A stretch of DNA of 64,000 bases. Origin: Candidatus Gastranaerophilales bacterium (GTDB taxonomy: Bacteria; Cyanobacteriota; Vampirovibrionia; Gastranaerophilales; Gastranaerophilaceae). The DNA lies in the NCBI GenBank assembly GCA_944323955.1, contig CALUUK010000011.1, forward strand, positions 1-64,000, in the 5' to 3' direction. Position numbers and translations under genes: made by a program. Below, piece by piece: positions 53,627-63,174 of the stretch. Numbering within the stretch: position 1 is the stretch's first letter; every line of letters starts with the position of its first letter. The notes beneath the pieces are model-generated. The model was not told where the DNA came from. It saw only the letters and a program-made list of their open reading frames with translations, and made no database searches.

Positions 53627-54629
53627 TTTTTACCTCTTTATCTTTATCAACTTCCGCTATAAATTCGGGAAGAATTTTGAATAAATCCCCAATAATTCCG
53701 ATGTCTGCATATTTAAATATGGGAGCATTTTTATCATTATTTATAGCTATTATTTTACCGCTGTTTTTTATTCCTGCCAAATGCTGATCTGCGCCGGAGA
53801 TACCGACGGCTATATATAGTTTTGGTGCAACTATTTTGCCTGTTTGCCCTGTCTGTTGAGATTTCGTAATATATCCTCTCTCATATGCTTCTCTGGAACC
53901 TGCAACCATTGCATTAAGTTTAGCCGCAAGTTCATAAATCAAAGCAAAACCGTTATCACGGCAGGCGCCAAGTCCTCCGGCAACAATGATATCCGCATTT
54001 GAAATATCATTTGATGAATGATTTTTAGTTGTTTTATTTATAACTTCAATTTTATTTTCTATTTTGTCTATATCAATCCAGTTAAATACAGCCGTTGCTT
54101 TATGTTCCGTTTTTTCTGATTTAAATATATTCTGCTGTACTGTTGCCATTTGAGGAAATGTTTTACATAATATGTCTGCTGTTAATTTGCCGCCGAATGT
54201 CGGTCTTGTTGAAACAAGAAGACAGCTTTTATCGTCAATATCCAGGTCTGTACAATCGGCAGTAAGACCAGTTTCAAGTTTTGTTGAAGTATATGCCGCA
54301 ATATCTTTACCTTGAACGGTTGCTCCTACTAATATTATTCTTGGAGGATATTGTTTTGCAATTTGGGTAAAAATTTCAGAATAGTAAATTTTATTATAAT
54401 CTTTAAGTCTGTCGTCCGAAACAATTATTACTTCATCTGCCCCGTATGAGCCAAGCTCGTTTATTATGTTTTCGTAATTTATTCTCTCTCCGATAACGCA
54501 GACTGTTATTCTCTGGTTCCAAAGTTTTTCTTTTAAAAAGCGGGCTTTTGTAAGCAATTCCTTCACAACAGGTTCAATTCTGTTGTTTTCGTCTTTTTGT
54601 GCATATATAAGAATACCGTTTGGTTCCAT
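53616..54629 (-). CDS. etfA: Electron transfer flavoprotein, alpha subunit
   Basis: This 337-residue FAD-binding subunit has the C-terminal signature GQTGKIVAPKLYIAVGISGA and then AINNDKNAPIFKYADIG. It binds FAD and passes electrons from a dehydrogenase partner to an acceptor. It abuts etfB. No acyl-CoA dehydrogenase or Fix-type partner is encoded within the window. Confidence 0.94.
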   Translation of the reverse strand: MEPNGILIYAQKDENNRIEPVVKELLTKARFLKEKLWNQRITVCVIGERINYENIINELGSYGADEVIIVSDDRLKDYNKIYYSEIFTQIAKQYPPRIILVGATVQGKDIAAYTSTKLETGLTADCTDLDIDDKSCLLVSTRPTFGGKLTADILCKTFPQMATVQQNIFKSEKTEHKATAVFNWIDIDKIENKIEVINKTTKNHSSNDISNADIIVAGGLGACRDNGFALIYELAAKLNAMVAGSREAYERGYITKSQQTGQTGKIVAPKLYIAVGISGADQHLAGIKNSGKIIAINNDKNAPIFKYADIGIIGDLFKILPEFIAEVDKDKEVKNEQ

Positions 54630-55409
54630 TTATAGTACTTTCTTTATCTCTTTATATATCTCTTGAAAATCTGTTTCATCTGAATTGTACACTTTGCCGT
54701 TTCTTGTATCTTCACACTTAAATACTTTGGATACATACGTAGGTGACCCTTTTAAACCTGCATCCTGTTCCATAATATTGATATCGTACATATTATATGT
54801 GATGTAATTATAATCCTGAGCGTTCATATAACCGCAAACTCGCGGAATACGCGGAGGGAAAATATAATTATGGATACAAATAACCGCAGGGAGTGTTATT
54901 TTAAATGTTGTGCTTTCTTTCTCGCACTCGGAAATCACAATTAAGTAGTTATCACCTATTTCAACAATTTCTGAGACATGACCGATACATGGCATATTAA
55001 GCCTTGCCGCAACACAGGGACCTGTTTGTCCGGTTTCCCCGTCTGCAGCACTTTGTCCGAATATAATAATATCAGTATCAGGTAAAAGCTCGCGGATACT
55101 TGCGGATAAAATTTTGGAAGTTGCAAGTGTGTCTGAACCTGCGAACTTGGAATCACAAAGTAAAAAAGCATCATCAGCACCCATTGCAACAGCTTCTTTT
55201 AGAATATCTTCCGCTTTTTTAGGCCCCATTGTTATTACTGTTACTTTAGCACCATGCTGTTCTTTTATTCTCAATGCCGCTTCAATTGCTTCTTTATCAA
55301 CCGGATTTAAGACAGAATCCATCTTTGACCTGTCTATATTGTTATTTGGTGTCCATTTAACATCGGTTGTATCGGGAACCTGCTTAATAAATACGGCAAT
55401 CTTCAACAT
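54630..55409 (-). CDS. etfB: Electron transfer flavoprotein, beta subunit
   Basis: This 259-residue partner of EtfA has IAVFIKQVPDTTDVKW at the start, DAIEAALRIKEQHG-like NPVDKEAIEAALRI, and the conserved GQSAADGETGQTGPCVAARL nucleotide-binding segment. In bifurcating Etf complexes this subunit holds a second FAD; in others it holds AMP. Which type this is cannot be settled by eye. A strong AAGGGG precedes the ATG. Confidence 0.94.
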   Translation of the reverse strand: MLKIAVFIKQVPDTTDVKWTPNNNIDRSKMDSVLNPVDKEAIEAALRIKEQHGAKVTVITMGPKKAEDILKEAVAMGADDAFLLCDSKFAGSDTLATSKILSASIRELLPDTDIIIFGQSAADGETGQTGPCVAARLNMPCIGHVSEIVEIGDNYLIVISECEKESTTFKITLPAVICIHNYIFPPRIPRVCGYMNAQDYNYITYNMYDINIMEQDAGLKGSPTYVSKVFKCEDTRNGKVYNSDETDFQEIYKEIKKVL

Positions 55410-55434
55410 TTAACCCCTTATATATCATTATTTT

Positions 55435-55458
55435 GCAACAAAAACAGCCTGTTTGCAA
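55435..55458 (-). terminator. Possible weak terminator between nadC and etfB
   Basis: AAACAG/CTGTTT arms with an outer TTGCAA pair lie between the nadC stop and the etfB start. A T run follows on the minus strand. The stem is short, so readthrough into etfB is likely. Confidence 0.3.
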
Positions 55459-55463
55459 TTTTT

Positions 55464-56306
55464 TTACATATCTAAAGCAATATCAAGAGTCTTTGCTTTT
55501 GCTACAATAGCACTTGAAGAGATAACATCAACGCCCGTTTCGGCAATTTGTCTTACCGTATCAATTGTCACATTTCCGCTTGCTTCAAGCATTATCTTTC
55601 CGTCAACCAGCTTAACGCATTCTTTCATCATTTCGCAGGGCATATTATCAAGTAAAATGATATCAACCCCGGCAGATACGGCTTCTTTTACCTGTTCAAC
55701 AGTATCGCATTCAACTTCAATCTTATGTGTGTGAGAAAGATTTTCTTTTATTTTATTTACCGCGTTTGTAATTGAACCTGCAAATGCAATATGATTATCT
55801 TTAATCATAACGCAGTCAGACAAATTAAATCTGTGCAATCTTGCACCTCCTGTCGATACGGCATATTTTTCAAATATTCTGAACCCGGGTGTAGTTTTTC
55901 TTGTGTCTGTTATGCGTGCTTTATTTTGGCCGATTGCTTCCTGGTATTTTCTTGTTTCCGTAGCAATACCGCTCATTCTTTGAATATAGTTAAGTGCAGT
56001 CCTTTCAGCTATCAATATGGCTCTCGCACTTCCTTCAATTATTGCAATCGTATCACCTTTTTTTATTGTATCTCCGTCTTTAAAAAATTTTTCAAATTTG
56101 ATATCTTTTGAAAGTATTTTAAAAACTAACTCCGCAACATCAATACCGCATAAGATACCGTCTTGTCTTGTATTTAATTTAGCCTTAATTATTTCATTAT
56201 CGGATACAAGATAATCTGTCGTTATATCGCCAAAACCGATATCTTCTTCAAGTGCGTTTTTAATATATTTTTCAATTATAAATTTGTGCAGCTGCAAATG
56301 TTGCAT
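55464..56306 (-). CDS. nadC: Nicotinate-nucleotide pyrophosphorylase (quinolinate phosphoribosyltransferase)
   Basis: This 280-residue enzyme converts quinolinate and PRPP to nicotinate mononucleotide in de novo NAD synthesis. Marks are RTALNYIQRMSGIATETRKY, ITDTRKTTPGFRIFEKYAV, GGARLHRFNLSD and KDNHIAFAGSI. It starts 14 bases after the nadB stop. The middle enzyme NadA is not in this window. Confidence 0.95.
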   Translation of the reverse strand: MQHLQLHKFIIEKYIKNALEEDIGFGDITTDYLVSDNEIIKAKLNTRQDGILCGIDVAELVFKILSKDIKFEKFFKDGDTIKKGDTIAIIEGSARAILIAERTALNYIQRMSGIATETRKYQEAIGQNKARITDTRKTTPGFRIFEKYAVSTGGARLHRFNLSDCVMIKDNHIAFAGSITNAVNKIKENLSHTHKIEVECDTVEQVKEAVSAGVDIILLDNMPCEMMKECVKLVDGKIMLEASGNVTIDTVRQIAETGVDVISSSAIVAKAKTLDIALDM

Positions 56307-56320
56307 ATTTTCACTCTCCT

Positions 56321-57913
56321 TTATACTATTGACTGCTGAGATTTTGCTATCATTTCCCTGTCCGGGAAATCCTCTCTATAGTGTGCGCCTCTTGATTCTT
56401 TTCTGTTAAGTGCAAAATCAACTATAATTTTTGCAACAGAGAGCATATTTCTTAGTTCATATTCATGTCTTGAATTACATTTATATGTACGGCCTAGTTC
56501 GATAAACATTTTATCTATTTCTTCTTTAGCGCAGATTAGTTTTTCTTCGTTTCTCACAATGCCGGCTTTTTCCCACATAAGATTTTTTAAACGCGAAAAC
56601 ATATTTTCTATATCAACAGATTTATTATTTTGAACATCCGCCTTATAAAAATCTATTGTTCTTTTTATTTTTTCATCTTCAATTTGTTTAACGGATAAAT
56701 CAACGATTTTCAAATAATTAACAAGTTCATAAGCCGTAACCGCACATTCAAGAATTGAATTTGAAGCCAGTCTGTTAGCTCCGTGAAGACCTGTACATGC
56801 TGCTTCTCCTATTGCATATAAGCCTTTAATTGAAGTTGTTCCGTTTATTTTTGTTTTTATTCCGCCCATAAAGTAGTGCGCGGAAGGTGAAACGGGAATA
56901 TAATCCCCGGACGGATTAATACCGTATTCCAGACAGGTAGCATAAATCGTAGGAAATCTTTTTTCAAATTTCTTTTCGGGTATATGTGTTGCATCAAGAT
57001 AAACATTCTTTGCACCTGTTTCTTTTGTTTCATTAAATATGGCTCTGGTTACAATATCTCTCGGGGCAAGTTCGAGGCGTTTATCATACTTTTCCATAAA
57101 AGTTTTGCCATGCCTGTCAACAAGTTTAGCTCCTTCCCCTCTTACGGCTTCCGAAATTAAAAACATAGTACCTTTTTCGGACAGTGCAAACGCTGTAGGG
57201 TGGAACTGCACAAATTCCATATCTTTGACAACGGCACCGATTCTGTATGCAAGCGCAATACCGTCTCCTGTTGTAATATCGGGATTTGTTGTAAATTTAT
57301 AAAGCTGCCCTATACCGCCTGTTGCAATAATTACCGCAGGAGCTTCAACAACTTCGTATTCATTTTTTTCACAATTATAAGCGATAACGCCTCTTACTGT
57401 ATTATTTGAATCTTTCAATATTTCAACTGCAAGTGTTTCTTCATATACATCAATGTCTTTACGGCTTAAAACATACTGAACAAGAGCATTTTCTATACAA
57501 AAACCCGTTGCATCACCGCCTGCGTGTAAAATTCTGTTTACACTATGAGCCGCTTCTTTTGTAAATTTCAATCTGTTATTTTCATCTCTGTCAAAGTCAA
57601 CACCAAAACTCTGTAGTTCTTTGACAACGGCAGCACTGTTTTTAGATATAAATTCCGCCACTTTTCTGTCGGTAAGCCCTGCTCCTGCCTGAATGGTATC
57701 TTCTATATGCAAGGTACATGAATCAAGTTTATTTTCGGGCATTACGCAGACCATTCCGCCCTGAGCATACTTGGAATTTGATTCTATCAGCTGGGTTTTT
57801 GTTATTATCAGTATTTTATTCGGAAGAGCGGCCTCTTTTTGCAGTTTTATTGCCGCATATAATCCTGCAATACCGCTGCCGACAATTATGGCGGAATATT
57901 TTGTATGCTTCAT
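56321..57913 (-). CDS. nadB: L-aspartate oxidase
   Basis: This 530-residue flavoprotein oxidises aspartate to iminoaspartate, the first step of NAD synthesis, using oxygen or fumarate as acceptor (fumarate in anaerobes). The FAD loop VGSGIAGLYAAIKL lies near residue 12. The active-site block is EGAKLVDRHGKTFMEKYD. SAHYFMGGIKT and GANRLASNSILECAV are typical of the NadB/SdhA family. The C-terminal helical domain ends without the extra region of SdhA. It is co-transcribed with nadC. Confidence 0.95.
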   Translation of the reverse strand: MKHTKYSAIIVGSGIAGLYAAIKLQKEAALPNKILIITKTQLIESNSKYAQGGMVCVMPENKLDSCTLHIEDTIQAGAGLTDRKVAEFISKNSAAVVKELQSFGVDFDRDENNRLKFTKEAAHSVNRILHAGGDATGFCIENALVQYVLSRKDIDVYEETLAVEILKDSNNTVRGVIAYNCEKNEYEVVEAPAVIIATGGIGQLYKFTTNPDITTGDGIALAYRIGAVVKDMEFVQFHPTAFALSEKGTMFLISEAVRGEGAKLVDRHGKTFMEKYDKRLELAPRDIVTRAIFNETKETGAKNVYLDATHIPEKKFEKRFPTIYATCLEYGINPSGDYIPVSPSAHYFMGGIKTKINGTTSIKGLYAIGEAACTGLHGANRLASNSILECAVTAYELVNYLKIVDLSVKQIEDEKIKRTIDFYKADVQNNKSVDIENMFSRLKNLMWEKAGIVRNEEKLICAKEEIDKMFIELGRTYKCNSRHEYELRNMLSVAKIIVDFALNRKESRGAHYREDFPDREMIAKSQQSIV

Positions 57914-57962
57914 TGTAATATCCTCTTATATATATTTTAGGGCAAACAAAAAATTGTTAAAA

Positions 57963-59510
57963 CTATTTATACAGTCTTTTATTTTTATATCCGTATCCGA
58001 TATAAATAGCAAGACCGATTATTACCCACAATAGGAAATAAAGAGAAGAATCTCCTCCGATGATAAAACTTTTATATATCATAAATGAACTGCACATTAT
58101 TATGCCCAATATGGGAAAAAGCGGACAAAACGGAACTTTAAAAGGTCTGGGTCTATTCGGATCCGTTTTTCTCAGAATTAAAACTTCAATACATATAATT
58201 ACGAAAGATGCAAAAGTACCGTAATTACAAAGCTCGGCAGATATATTCAAATCCATAAATAAAGAACCTATAATAACTATTAATCCGGAAATCCATGTTA
58301 TTATATGGGGGGTCTTAAATTTAGGATGTATTTTCATTATACTTCTCGGGAAAAAATTATCTCTTGCGATGGAATAAAAAATCCTTGTTGTTCCGAGTTG
58401 ATATACAAGAAGAACCGAAGTTAAAGCACATAGTGCCCCTACGGAAATCGCAAGTGCATACCAGCCTTTTCCTATGCTTCTCATTGCATGAGCCAAAGGT
58501 GCCTGTGTATCAATGGCTCCGTCCGGTATTATTCCGGTAAGTACAAGTGCAACCGAGATATATAATACTGTACAAAATATTAATGTTCCTATAATGGCCA
58601 CAGGTAAATCTCTCTGCGGATTTTTTGTTTCCTCTGCAGCGGTTGAGATAGCATCAAAACCTATATATGCAAAAAAGATTATAAAAGTGCCGGATAATAT
58701 ACCTTCAACTCCTTTCCAGAAAAAAGGCGACGGAGCAAAAGGCTGCCAGTTTTCAGGCATGACGTAGTGTGAGCCGACTATTACAAAAAGAAGTATAATT
58801 GACAGGTTAACAAATACCATAATACTTGCAACTCTTGTAGATTCTTTTACACCTTTTATTAACAATATTGTAAGCAATAAAACAATAAAAATTGCGGGAA
58901 TATTAATTGCAACAGGCATTTCAATTCCGAACGGAAAATGTATAAACGGCATTTTGTCATGAACATCCCATCCGTATTTATCACATATTGCATACATTGA
59001 ACGAAAATCATTCCTTAACCATAAAGGAAAATTTACTGCAAAATCGGGTAAAACATGACGGAATCCTTTCAAAAGCTGCGTTAAATATCCCGTCCAGGCT
59101 GTTGCCACAGTAATATTTCCGATTGCATATTCAAGCATCAATACCCAGCCGACCATCCATGCCATAAACTCACCCATTGTCGCGTAGGTAAATGTGTATG
59201 AACTTCCTGATACCGGTATCATTGCAGCAATTTCAGAATAAGAAAGAGCCGAAAATAAACTTGCAATTGCAGCAATAAGCATTGAAATGATAACAGCCGT
59301 GCCCGCACCGGTCCCGCCTGCTCCGCCTACTATTGCACTGCCTATTATTGTAAAAATTCCCGTTCCGACAACCGCACTTATTCCTAATATTAATAAATCA
59401 AATATATTTAGTGTTTTCTTTAATTCCGTAGCATTACTTTCCGCAATAAAATCATCTGTTGATTTTTTGCTGAGCATATTCTTTATTACGGTCAGTGCTT
59501 TTTGTTTCAT
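57963..59510 (-). CDS. Amino acid permease (APC superfamily, cationic-amino-acid type)
   Basis: This 515-residue membrane protein has twelve to fourteen hydrophobic segments. The unwound-helix motif is GISAVVGTGIFTIIGSA. Other family marks are MIPVSGSSYTFTYATMGEFM and FFAYIGFDAISTAAEETKNP, as in CAT-type permeases. The C-terminal stretch RPFKVPFCPLFPILGIIMCS is also typical. It imports an unidentified amino acid. It is upstream of nadB with a 49-base gap. Confidence 0.9.
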   Translation of the reverse strand: MKQKALTVIKNMLSKKSTDDFIAESNATELKKTLNIFDLLILGISAVVGTGIFTIIGSAIVGGAGGTGAGTAVIISMLIAAIASLFSALSYSEIAAMIPVSGSSYTFTYATMGEFMAWMVGWVLMLEYAIGNITVATAWTGYLTQLLKGFRHVLPDFAVNFPLWLRNDFRSMYAICDKYGWDVHDKMPFIHFPFGIEMPVAINIPAIFIVLLLTILLIKGVKESTRVASIMVFVNLSIILLFVIVGSHYVMPENWQPFAPSPFFWKGVEGILSGTFIIFFAYIGFDAISTAAEETKNPQRDLPVAIIGTLIFCTVLYISVALVLTGIIPDGAIDTQAPLAHAMRSIGKGWYALAISVGALCALTSVLLVYQLGTTRIFYSIARDNFFPRSIMKIHPKFKTPHIITWISGLIVIIGSLFMDLNISAELCNYGTFASFVIICIEVLILRKTDPNRPRPFKVPFCPLFPILGIIMCSSFMIYKSFIIGGDSSLYFLLWVIIGLAIYIGYGYKNKRLYK

Positions 59511-59555
59511 CTTTTCATCGTTCCGTCAATGAATTATATTATAAAACAAACAAAA

Positions 59556-60686
59556 TTATTGTAAATTTTCAAGATAATTTTTTGCCGCTTGCTCCTGACG
59601 GTATATATTTATTGTATTTTTCATATTCTCATATAATGATTTAAGCCGATTACTGTCAAGCAGCATGATTTTTTTTATTATATCTTTAAGTTCTTCGGGG
59701 TTTGGTGAAATTAAAAAAGCATTTTCTTCATTTTTTAAAATACCGTCTATTCCGTCATTTTTTAAGGCAATTACTATGTTCATAGCTGCCATTGCCTCAA
59801 GATAGCTTAATCCGAATGTTTCATTCTCACTTAACAGAACAAACAAAGAAGATTGCTTTAAGTAATTAAAAACTTCTTTTCGCGGAATTTCTCCGGTAAA
59901 TTTAATATTTTTCTCTAGTCCTAATTGTTTTGTAAGTTTTTGCAGATTTTCTCTCTCCTCACCGTCACCTATAATGCGCAGAAAAAAGTTCTTATCTTTA
60001 AAATCGGCTAATCCTTTAATTAATACATCTATATTCTTCCTTTTTATCAATGATGCGACAGTTGTTATTGTTAAATCTCTGTCGTGGATAAAATCAAGAC
60101 ATTTTGCACCGTATTGTTCAATTTCATCGGCAAGTTCGTTATCAACTCCCGAGTATGCAACAAAAGTTTTTCCGCATGTATCAGGGATTAAATCTTCAAT
60201 CTTCTTTTTTAAGACCGGACTTCTTGCCGCAATAAAATCAGCTGTTTTGTACGCACTTTTAAGTTTTTGTCTGAAAAATATTTTATAAGGATTATTTGTC
60301 AGAACAGTTATATCTGATGAATGTACCGCGCAGCAGTATCTTATTTTATCTCTTTTCAGAAGTTTCTGAGCCATTAAAGCACCGCATGGCATATGAGAAA
60401 TTAAAATATCATAGTTTTTAAGCGAAAAATCCGCAGGTAATTTTTTGTATACGTTAAAGAAAAACGGAGTATTAAAATTCAGATTATATATTTTTATTCC
60501 GTGTTCATTATATATTCCTTCTTTTTGGATTCTTCTGCCGCGTAATTTTGTATTCGGCACAAAATTAGAACGAATAACTTCAATAATATGCCCTTGTTTT
60601 TTCCACTCCTGCACAAAGTAATAAAGCGCTTTTGCTATTTTTTCTTCGCCTAACGGGTATAAATCTGTTACAAAAAGTATTTTCAT
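59556..60686 (-). CDS. Glycosyltransferase family 4 (second)
   Basis: This 376-residue GT-B enzyme starts with KILFVTDLYPLGEEKIAKAL. The donor domain has IKRKNIDVLIKGLADFKDKN, GDGEERENLQKLTKQLGL and ENETFGLSYLEAMAAMNIVI (E-x7-E type). It probably builds surface glycan. It is separated from the permease gene by 45 bases on the same strand and is divergent from mrnC. Confidence 0.9.
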   Translation of the reverse strand: MKILFVTDLYPLGEEKIAKALYYFVQEWKKQGHIIEVIRSNFVPNTKLRGRRIQKEGIYNEHGIKIYNLNFNTPFFFNVYKKLPADFSLKNYDILISHMPCGALMAQKLLKRDKIRYCCAVHSSDITVLTNNPYKIFFRQKLKSAYKTADFIAARSPVLKKKIEDLIPDTCGKTFVAYSGVDNELADEIEQYGAKCLDFIHDRDLTITTVASLIKRKNIDVLIKGLADFKDKNFFLRIIGDGEERENLQKLTKQLGLEKNIKFTGEIPRKEVFNYLKQSSLFVLLSENETFGLSYLEAMAAMNIVIALKNDGIDGILKNEENAFLISPNPEELKDIIKKIMLLDSNRLKSLYENMKNTINIYRQEQAAKNYLENLQ

Positions 60687-60733
60687 ATAGTCTATATTAC
60701 TATATTATTTAATAAAGTATAGAGGAATTAATT

Positions 60734-61117
60734 TTGAAAGAATTAAACATAAAAAATTATGCCCATATAGGTGATGCCGTATACGAGGTCTTTATTCGTG
60801 AAAAAACAATTATGATGACCTCAAATTTAAACAAATTGCATAAACTGACGGTCAGTTATGTTAATGCGGGATTTCAAACAGAACTGCTTGAAAAACTAAC
60901 TCCGTTCTTGACGGATGCAGAGCTTGAACTTTCAAGGCGTGCAAGAAATATTCCGATATCTTCTTCAAGAAGAACAGACAGAACACTTCACGCAAGTGCA
61001 ACTTCTCTTGAAGTCATTTTCGGATACAACTATATTCACAACAAAGAACGATTTTATGAATTATGCCGTCTTTCGGAAGATATAATGGGTTTTTCTAATG
61101 AAAAAGGAAAAATATAA
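60734..61117 (+). CDS. mrnC: Mini-ribonuclease III
   Basis: This 127-residue RNase III catalytic domain lacks the double-stranded RNA-binding domain. It matures 23S rRNA ends in bacteria that have it. Marks are AHIGDAVYEVFIREKTI (the acidic metal-binding start), ELSRRARNIPISSSRRTDRT and HASATSLEVIFGYNYI. The start is TTG with AGAGGAA upstream; no ATG is available before the conserved helix. Confidence 0.9.
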   Translation: MKELNIKNYAHIGDAVYEVFIREKTIMMTSNLNKLHKLTVSYVNAGFQTELLEKLTPFLTDAELELSRRARNIPISSSRRTDRTLHASATSLEVIFGYNYIHNKERFYELCRLSEDIMGFSNEKGKI

Positions 61118-61176
61118 AAACGGATAATAAGAAATTGAAATAAATCTTTACTTTTAAAAATTGCATATTATGATAT

Positions 61177-61221
61177 TATAATAATATGTTGATTAGAGAA
61201 ACGGAAATCCGTTTCTTTTTT
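61177..61221 (+). terminator. Terminator-like hairpin, possibly an attenuator ahead of rimP-nusA
   Basis: Arms AGAAACGG (61197-61204) and CCGTTTCT (61209-61216) are followed by a T run. This lies 80 bases after the mrnC stop. A TATAAT (61177-61182) stands just upstream, so a transcript starting there would meet the hairpin at once. It is either the mrnC terminator or a leader terminator for the nusA operon. Confidence 0.5.
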
Positions 61222-61264
61222 ATTTAATAAGAGTTGTATCTGTTTAGAAGAAAGGAGCAGTCAC

Positions 61265-61798
61265 GTGGCAAGAGATAAATATAACAAGTCTCAGCAAAAT
61301 AATAATGCTCCTTTGGAGTATGTAAATAAAAGAGAACTTATGGAAAAACTGGAACCTTTAATTGACAATACTCTTATGCGTTTCGGTTTGATTCCGGTTG
61401 AAACGGAACTTGTTAAAGAAAATCACAGATGGTTCTTAAGAATATTTATATATTCAAAAGATCGTGAGGTCGGAATTGATGATTGCGAAAACGTTTCAAG
61501 AAGTTTATCCGATTTTCTGGAAGAATTAATTCCTTTTAAATATTATCTGGAAGTAAGTTCTCCCGGAATAGAGAGAAAACTCAAATCGGATAAGGAATAT
61601 ATTATCTTCAACGGAAAAGATATAAGCCTGAAATTAAGAGAGGCTGTAGATGAATCAGGCGAAAAACAATTTGTTGCCAAAATTGTTGATTTTGATGAGG
61701 CCGAAGGTTTAACTGTTTATTCATACAAGGATAAAAAAGAAATCTTAATCAAAAAAGATAATATAATATCAGCAAAATTATATTCGAGTGAAATATAG
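61265..61798 (+). CDS. rimP: Ribosome maturation factor RimP
   Basis: This 177-residue protein assists late 30S subunit assembly. It starts at GTG behind AAAGGAG. The N-terminal domain has DNTLMRFGLIPVETELVKEN and the conserved DCENVSRSLSDFLEE, then YYLEVSSPGIERKLKSDKEY. It is coupled with nusA, whose ribosome site overlaps its stop, the standard bacterial order. Confidence 0.94.
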   Translation: MARDKYNKSQQNNNAPLEYVNKRELMEKLEPLIDNTLMRFGLIPVETELVKENHRWFLRIFIYSKDREVGIDDCENVSRSLSDFLEELIPFKYYLEVSSPGIERKLKSDKEYIIFNGKDISLKLREAVDESGEKQFVAKIVDFDEAEGLTVYSYKDKKEILIKKDNIISAKLYSSEI

Positions 61799-61808
61799 GA
61801 GAAGGACA

Positions 61809-63044
61809 ATGATTAAAATAGGGACAGCCCTTTTTGAGGCTTGTGAAGAACTTGAAAGAGAAAAAGGAATATCAAAAGAGGTTATAATTTCATCTCTTTG
61901 CGACGCTATGGTTGCAGCATATAAAAAACATATAAAACAAAAAGAAGTCAATAATGTTGAAGCAATACTTGATGAACAATCCGGTGAAATAGGTGTATTC
62001 AGAACCAAGCTGGTGGTTGAAAATGTTGAAGATCCCGATATGGAAATATCTTTGGAAGATGCAAAAGAAATAGATGATGAAGTTGAACTTGAAGATGAAG
62101 TTAAAATAGAAGTTACACCCGAAAACTTCGGACGTATTGCCGCTCAAAGCGCTAAACAGGTCATTACTCAAAGAATACGCGAAGCGGAAAGAAATCTTGT
62201 ACTTAATGAATTTTTGGAAAAGAAAGGTACTCTTACAACAGGTATTATTCAGCGTGTGGAAAACAGAAATGTTATAGTTAACATCGGAAAAACTGATGCT
62301 ATAATGCCTCAAAAAGAACAAATCCCTGGTGAATACTATAAACCGGGAAACAGAATAAGAGTATTTGTTCTTAATGTAAAAGAAACACCAAGATTGCCTC
62401 AGGTTATTGTGTCTCATGCACATTCGGAAATTGTAAGAGAACTGTTTGAACTTGAAGTTCCCGAAATTGAAGACGGAATAGTTGAAATTAAATCTATTTC
62501 AAGAGAAGCCGGCTACAGAACAAAAATCGCAGTTGCAAGTAATGACCCCGATGTTGATTCGGTAGGCGCCTGCATAGGACCCAGAGGAAGCAGAATTCAG
62601 ACTATTATCGGCGAGCTTAAAAATGAAAAAATTGATATTGTAAGATATTCCGACAATCCTGTCGAATATATAGTAAACGCATTATCTCCCGCAAGAATAG
62701 TATCTGTAGATATTTTGGCAGATGATGAGTATTCAAAAGAGGCGTTTGTTATTGTTCCGGATGATCAATTAAGTCTTGCTATAGGACGTGACGGTCAAAA
62801 TGTAAGACTCGCCCATAAATTAACGGGATGGAAAATTGATATCAAGAGCCAGTCTCAGGCGGAAAAAATGGATTATACCGCAAATAATCAACCTGCAGAA
62901 GAAAATTATGATGAACATGAAGATGAAGTTGACGAAATTGCGGAAGAAATCAGAGAAGAACAAGAATATGCAGTTGATGAAGATGATGTTGCATCTTTAG
63001 AAAATAATGACGATACTCAAGAATCAGAAGAAATCGTTGAATAA
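61809..63044 (+). CDS. nusA: Transcription termination/antitermination factor NusA
   Basis: This protein of about 411 residues binds RNA polymerase and affects pausing and termination. Domains in order: N-terminal polymerase-binding (EELEREKGISKEVIISSLCD), S1 (GTLTTGIIQRVENRNVIVNI), KH1 with CIGPRGSRIQTIIGELKNEK and KH2 with AIGRDGQNVRLAHKLTGWKI. A Glu/Asp-rich tail replaces the C-terminal repeats of E. coli. The ATG at 61809 has AGGAGAAGG upstream; a frame from 61788 would add seven basic residues. Confidence 0.96.
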   Translation: MIKIGTALFEACEELEREKGISKEVIISSLCDAMVAAYKKHIKQKEVNNVEAILDEQSGEIGVFRTKLVVENVEDPDMEISLEDAKEIDDEVELEDEVKIEVTPENFGRIAAQSAKQVITQRIREAERNLVLNEFLEKKGTLTTGIIQRVENRNVIVNIGKTDAIMPQKEQIPGEYYKPGNRIRVFVLNVKETPRLPQVIVSHAHSEIVRELFELEVPEIEDGIVEIKSISREAGYRTKIAVASNDPDVDSVGACIGPRGSRIQTIIGELKNEKIDIVRYSDNPVEYIVNALSPARIVSVDILADDEYSKEAFVIVPDDQLSLAIGRDGQNVRLAHKLTGWKIDIKSQSQAEKMDYTANNQPAEENYDEHEDEVDEIAEEIREEQEYAVDEDDVASLENNDDTQESEEIVE

Positions 63045-63074
63045 TATTTTGTTTGATATATAATAAAAACATAT

Positions 63075-63145
63075 TCCCCTTTCGTCTAATGGTAGGACGC
63101 AACACTCTGGATGTTGCTATCGAGGTTCGAATCCTTGAGGGGGAG
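63075..63145 (+). tRNA. tRNA-Gln (CTG)
   Basis: A 71-base cloverleaf with acceptor arms TCCCCTT and AGGGGGA (U1-A72, usual for Gln), discriminator G, anticodon CTG at 63107-63109 and T-loop TTCGAAT. CCA is not encoded. Confidence 0.9.
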
Positions 63146-63174
63146 TATGTTTTTTAAATATAAGGAGTTCTTTT

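Noticed and set aside
55464-57913. Missing nadA as a sign of an incomplete NAD pathway
   Set aside because: nadA is often unlinked. Absence from a 64 kb window says nothing about the genome.
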